Shown one piece after another: positions 62,603 through 64,000 of a DNA stretch of 64,000 nucleotides (its first letter is position 1; each line of letters starts with the position of its first letter). This stretch comes from Dysgonomonas sp. 520 (GTDB taxonomy: Bacteria > Bacteroidota > Bacteroidia > Bacteroidales > Dysgonomonadaceae). The stretch spans positions 35,362 to 99,361 of the forward strand of contig NZ_QVMP01000007.1 of NCBI RefSeq assembly GCF_010501095.1, written 5' to 3'. A model generated the notes under the pieces. The model made no database searches. It was given only the letters and a program-made list of their open reading frames with translations, and was not told the origin of the DNA. Both the position numbers and the translations under genes were made by a program.

Positions 62603-63006
62603 ACTGCATACTTTTTTAGTAAATACTTCCTGAAATAAAAGGCAATTGGCAGAGCTGCTATCGAGCCTAAGGTATCGGCCATAAAATCGTACCAATCACC
62701 TGCACGGGGAGGAAAATAATAATGTTGCACCAACTCTATCAAACCTCCGTAAATAACCGGTAATAAGAAAGCCCCGATAATCAGTTTATACACATTGGCT
62801 TGCCCTTTTTTGTTCCATATATAATTCACTGCCGCTGCTCCTGATAGTCCGAAATACATACAAAAATGCACAAGTTTGTCCATTGGTATGAAAAATTCGA
62901 CCCCGATATCCGGCACATCGTCCGGTGGAATAAGGCAACACAGGTAGAAAATCACCAATGCGATTATTACCGGAACATAGCTGTGTTTAAAAAATCGTAA
63001 TATCAT
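62599..63006 (-). CDS. VanZ-family membrane protein
   Basis: This protein of about 135 aa has four hydrophobic segments. MDKLVHFCMYFGLSG and YGGLIELVQHYYFPPRAGDW, then DFMADTLGSIAALPI, are the VanZ/DUF-type pattern. VanZ in enterococci gives low-level teicoplanin resistance, but chromosomal members like this have no assigned role. A longer start at 63033 lies inside the pheT terminator hairpin (63015-63047), so I prefer the ATG at 63006. Confidence 0.82.
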   Translation of the reverse strand: MILRFFKHSYVPVIIALVIFYLCCLIPPDDVPDIGVEFFIPMDKLVHFCMYFGLSGAAAVNYIWNKKGQANVYKLIIGAFLLPVIYGGLIELVQHYYFPPRAGDWYDFMADTLGSIAALPIAFYFRKYLLKKYAV

Positions 63007-63014
63007 AAGCAATA

Positions 63015-63047
63015 AAAAGCTACCCTTTTTCATTTAGAGTAGCTTTT
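63015..63047 (-). terminator. pheT terminator
   Basis: aaaagctac (63015-63023) pairs with gtagctttt (63039-63047) around a 15-nt loop, 15 nt beyond the pheT stop on the - strand, with a T-rich tail on that strand. Confidence 0.8.
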
Positions 63048-63061
63048 CTTTATTATAAGAA

Positions 63062-64000
63062 CTATCTCAATTGTGCCCCAAGCTCTTTTTCGAGAGACGA
63101 TTGTATTTTTTTCATTATCGAATCTATCTGATTGTCTGTCAAAGTCTTTTCGTTATCCTGCAAAACAAAATTCACAGCATAAGACTTTTTACCTTCAGGC
63201 AGATTCTTGCCTTCATAAACATCGAACAACGAAACTTCCTTCAACAGTTTCTTTTCCGATTTATAAGCAATTTGTTCTATCTGTTCAAAAAGAACGTTTT
63301 TATCTAAAAGCAGTGCCAAATCACGTTTCACAGCCGGATATTTAGATATCTCCTTGTACGTAACCTGATGTTTTCTAGTTTCTTTCATCAAGGCATTCCA
63401 ATTCAATTCGGCAAAATAAACATCCGTGTTAATGTCTGTTTGCTTCAAGTGTTTTTTGGCTACAATACCAATCGAACCAAGAACACGGTTACGTGTTTTT
63501 ATTGTCAACGCAGCACTGTATATGTCATTCGAAAGGTGCTCATACTCAAACTGTTTAGATGACAATCCCAAACGAAGCATAAGGTTTTCGACATAAGCTT
63601 TCAATTGATATATCGACATCTTCTCGTTGGTTGCAGCCCAACTGTTATGCACCTTATCGCCACACAGCCACAAGGCTAGATGATACTCTTCCGAATATTC
63701 TTTTAATGTCTCACCTTCAACACGTTTACTGGCATCGTAATAGTAACAGTTACCAAACTCGTAGAACATCAGGTCGCTGTTTTTCCTGTTCCTGTTATAG
63801 GCAATGCTTTCAAGACCTCCGAAAAGAAGAGTCTGACGCATCACATTCAGGTCGGTACTCAACGGATTCAGCAAACGTACACAATGAACTTCCGGATATG
63901 ACTTCAAATCGGTATAATATGCCTCTTTTGTCAACGAATTGTTCATTATTTCATAGAATCCGGCACCGGTCAGTTGCTCGGATATCAAATCTTGCATATC
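63062..64000 (-). CDS. pheT: Phenylalanyl-tRNA synthetase beta subunit, C-terminal part (runs off the window)
   Basis: The last roughly 312 residues of PheT are visible; the 5' end is beyond the window. The visible part contains the core beta-subunit fold (GFYEIMNNSLTKEAYY, NPLSTDLNVMRQTLLFG, EFGNCYYY) and the C-terminal FDX-ACB anticodon-binding domain (ISKYPAVKRDLALLLDKNV, SLFDVYEGKNLPEGKKSYA). The gene is intact as far as seen and ends in a terminator. Confidence 0.94.
   Translation of the reverse strand, partial: DMQDLISEQLTGAGFYEIMNNSLTKEAYYTDLKSYPEVHCVRLLNPLSTDLNVMRQTLLFGGLESIAYNRNRKNSDLMFYEFGNCYYYDASKRVEGETLKEYSEEYHLALWLCGDKVHNSWAATNEKMSIYQLKAYVENLMLRLGLSSKQFEYEHLSNDIYSAALTIKTRNRVLGSIGIVAKKHLKQTDINTDVYFAELNWNALMKETRKHQVTYKEISKYPAVKRDLALLLDKNVLFEQIEQIAYKSEKKLLKEVSLFDVYEGKNLPEGKKSYAVNFVLQDNEKTLTDNQIDSIMKKIQSSLEKELGAQLR

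Overview
The window is a chromosomal piece of a low-GC Bacteroidota bacterium, most likely order Bacteroidales and perhaps Dysgonomonadaceae-like. The grounds are gene content and promoter style. The genes include a DUF5103 type IX secretion plug protein, a DUF4105/Lnb-type protein, a plant-like PPi-dependent phosphofructokinase, a membrane pyrophosphatase, PyrK/PyrD1B and a PnuT plus thiamine pyrophosphokinase pair. Several intergenic regions carry the Bacteroidota promoter pair TTTG - about 19 nt - TAnnTTTG, and starts lack Shine-Dalgarno sequences. The genus call is inference. I see no tRNA, rRNA, CRISPR array or IS element.

Layout. 0.3-12.3 kb is host DNA: a thiamine salvage pair, rlmB, an AT-rich acyltransferase gene, ridA, a FadL-like porin, a lipoprotein gene overlapping a Dna2-like nuclease-helicase gene, an HTH regulator behind a repeat-rich 0.5-kb control region, then pyrK-pyrD. 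12.3-20.5 kb is an integrated element of about 8.1 kb. 20.5-64 kb is again host DNA. It holds gyrA with a TPR protein gene, secA, an alkaline phosphatase-family gene and an Lnb-like gene, pfp, an MFS pump, rlhA, an AraC regulator with a putative small RNA, and an ABC-F ATPase gene. It continues with a TCA operon (acn-GNAT-icd-gltA), radC, a sugar gene pair, lpxH, nadE, the T9SS plug gene, hppA, ftsE, the distal his genes (hisIE, F, A, H), tlpA-vanZ and the 3' end of pheT.

The main discovery is the element at 12322-20464. It is bounded by two 28-bp XerC/XerD dif-like sites (11+6+11) with identical 6-bp centres, 23/28 identical overall, lying between the terminators of pyrD and of the TPR gene. 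Inside are about 22 tightly packed small genes, all but one on the + strand. They include an HUH rolling-circle Rep, a 285-aa putative capsid protein, a glycine-rich membrane protein, at least six small membrane proteins, an M15 peptidase and a membrane-anchored P5-like wall-degrading protein. There is no integrase, no Zot/p1-type ATPase, no terminase and no microvirus-sized capsid gene. I interpret it as a temperate, dif-integrated prophage of a small, probably single-stranded DNA and possibly membrane-containing phage. The closest known style is Finnlakeviridae (Flavobacterium phage FLiP) or the Cellulophaga ssDNA phages, rather than Microviridae or Inoviridae. It also carries five helically phased 10-bp repeats upstream of the capsid gene, a 9-bp motif repeated before four gene blocks, and two strong hairpins.

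Other points worth checking are a promoter followed at once by a terminator hairpin (37.2 kb) that is complementary to a hairpin in front of a secreted-protein gene (38.3 kb), the operator-like array before the HTH gene at 10.05 kb, and a nested inverted-repeat module at 47.2 kb. All homology statements come from reading motifs and not from database searches.
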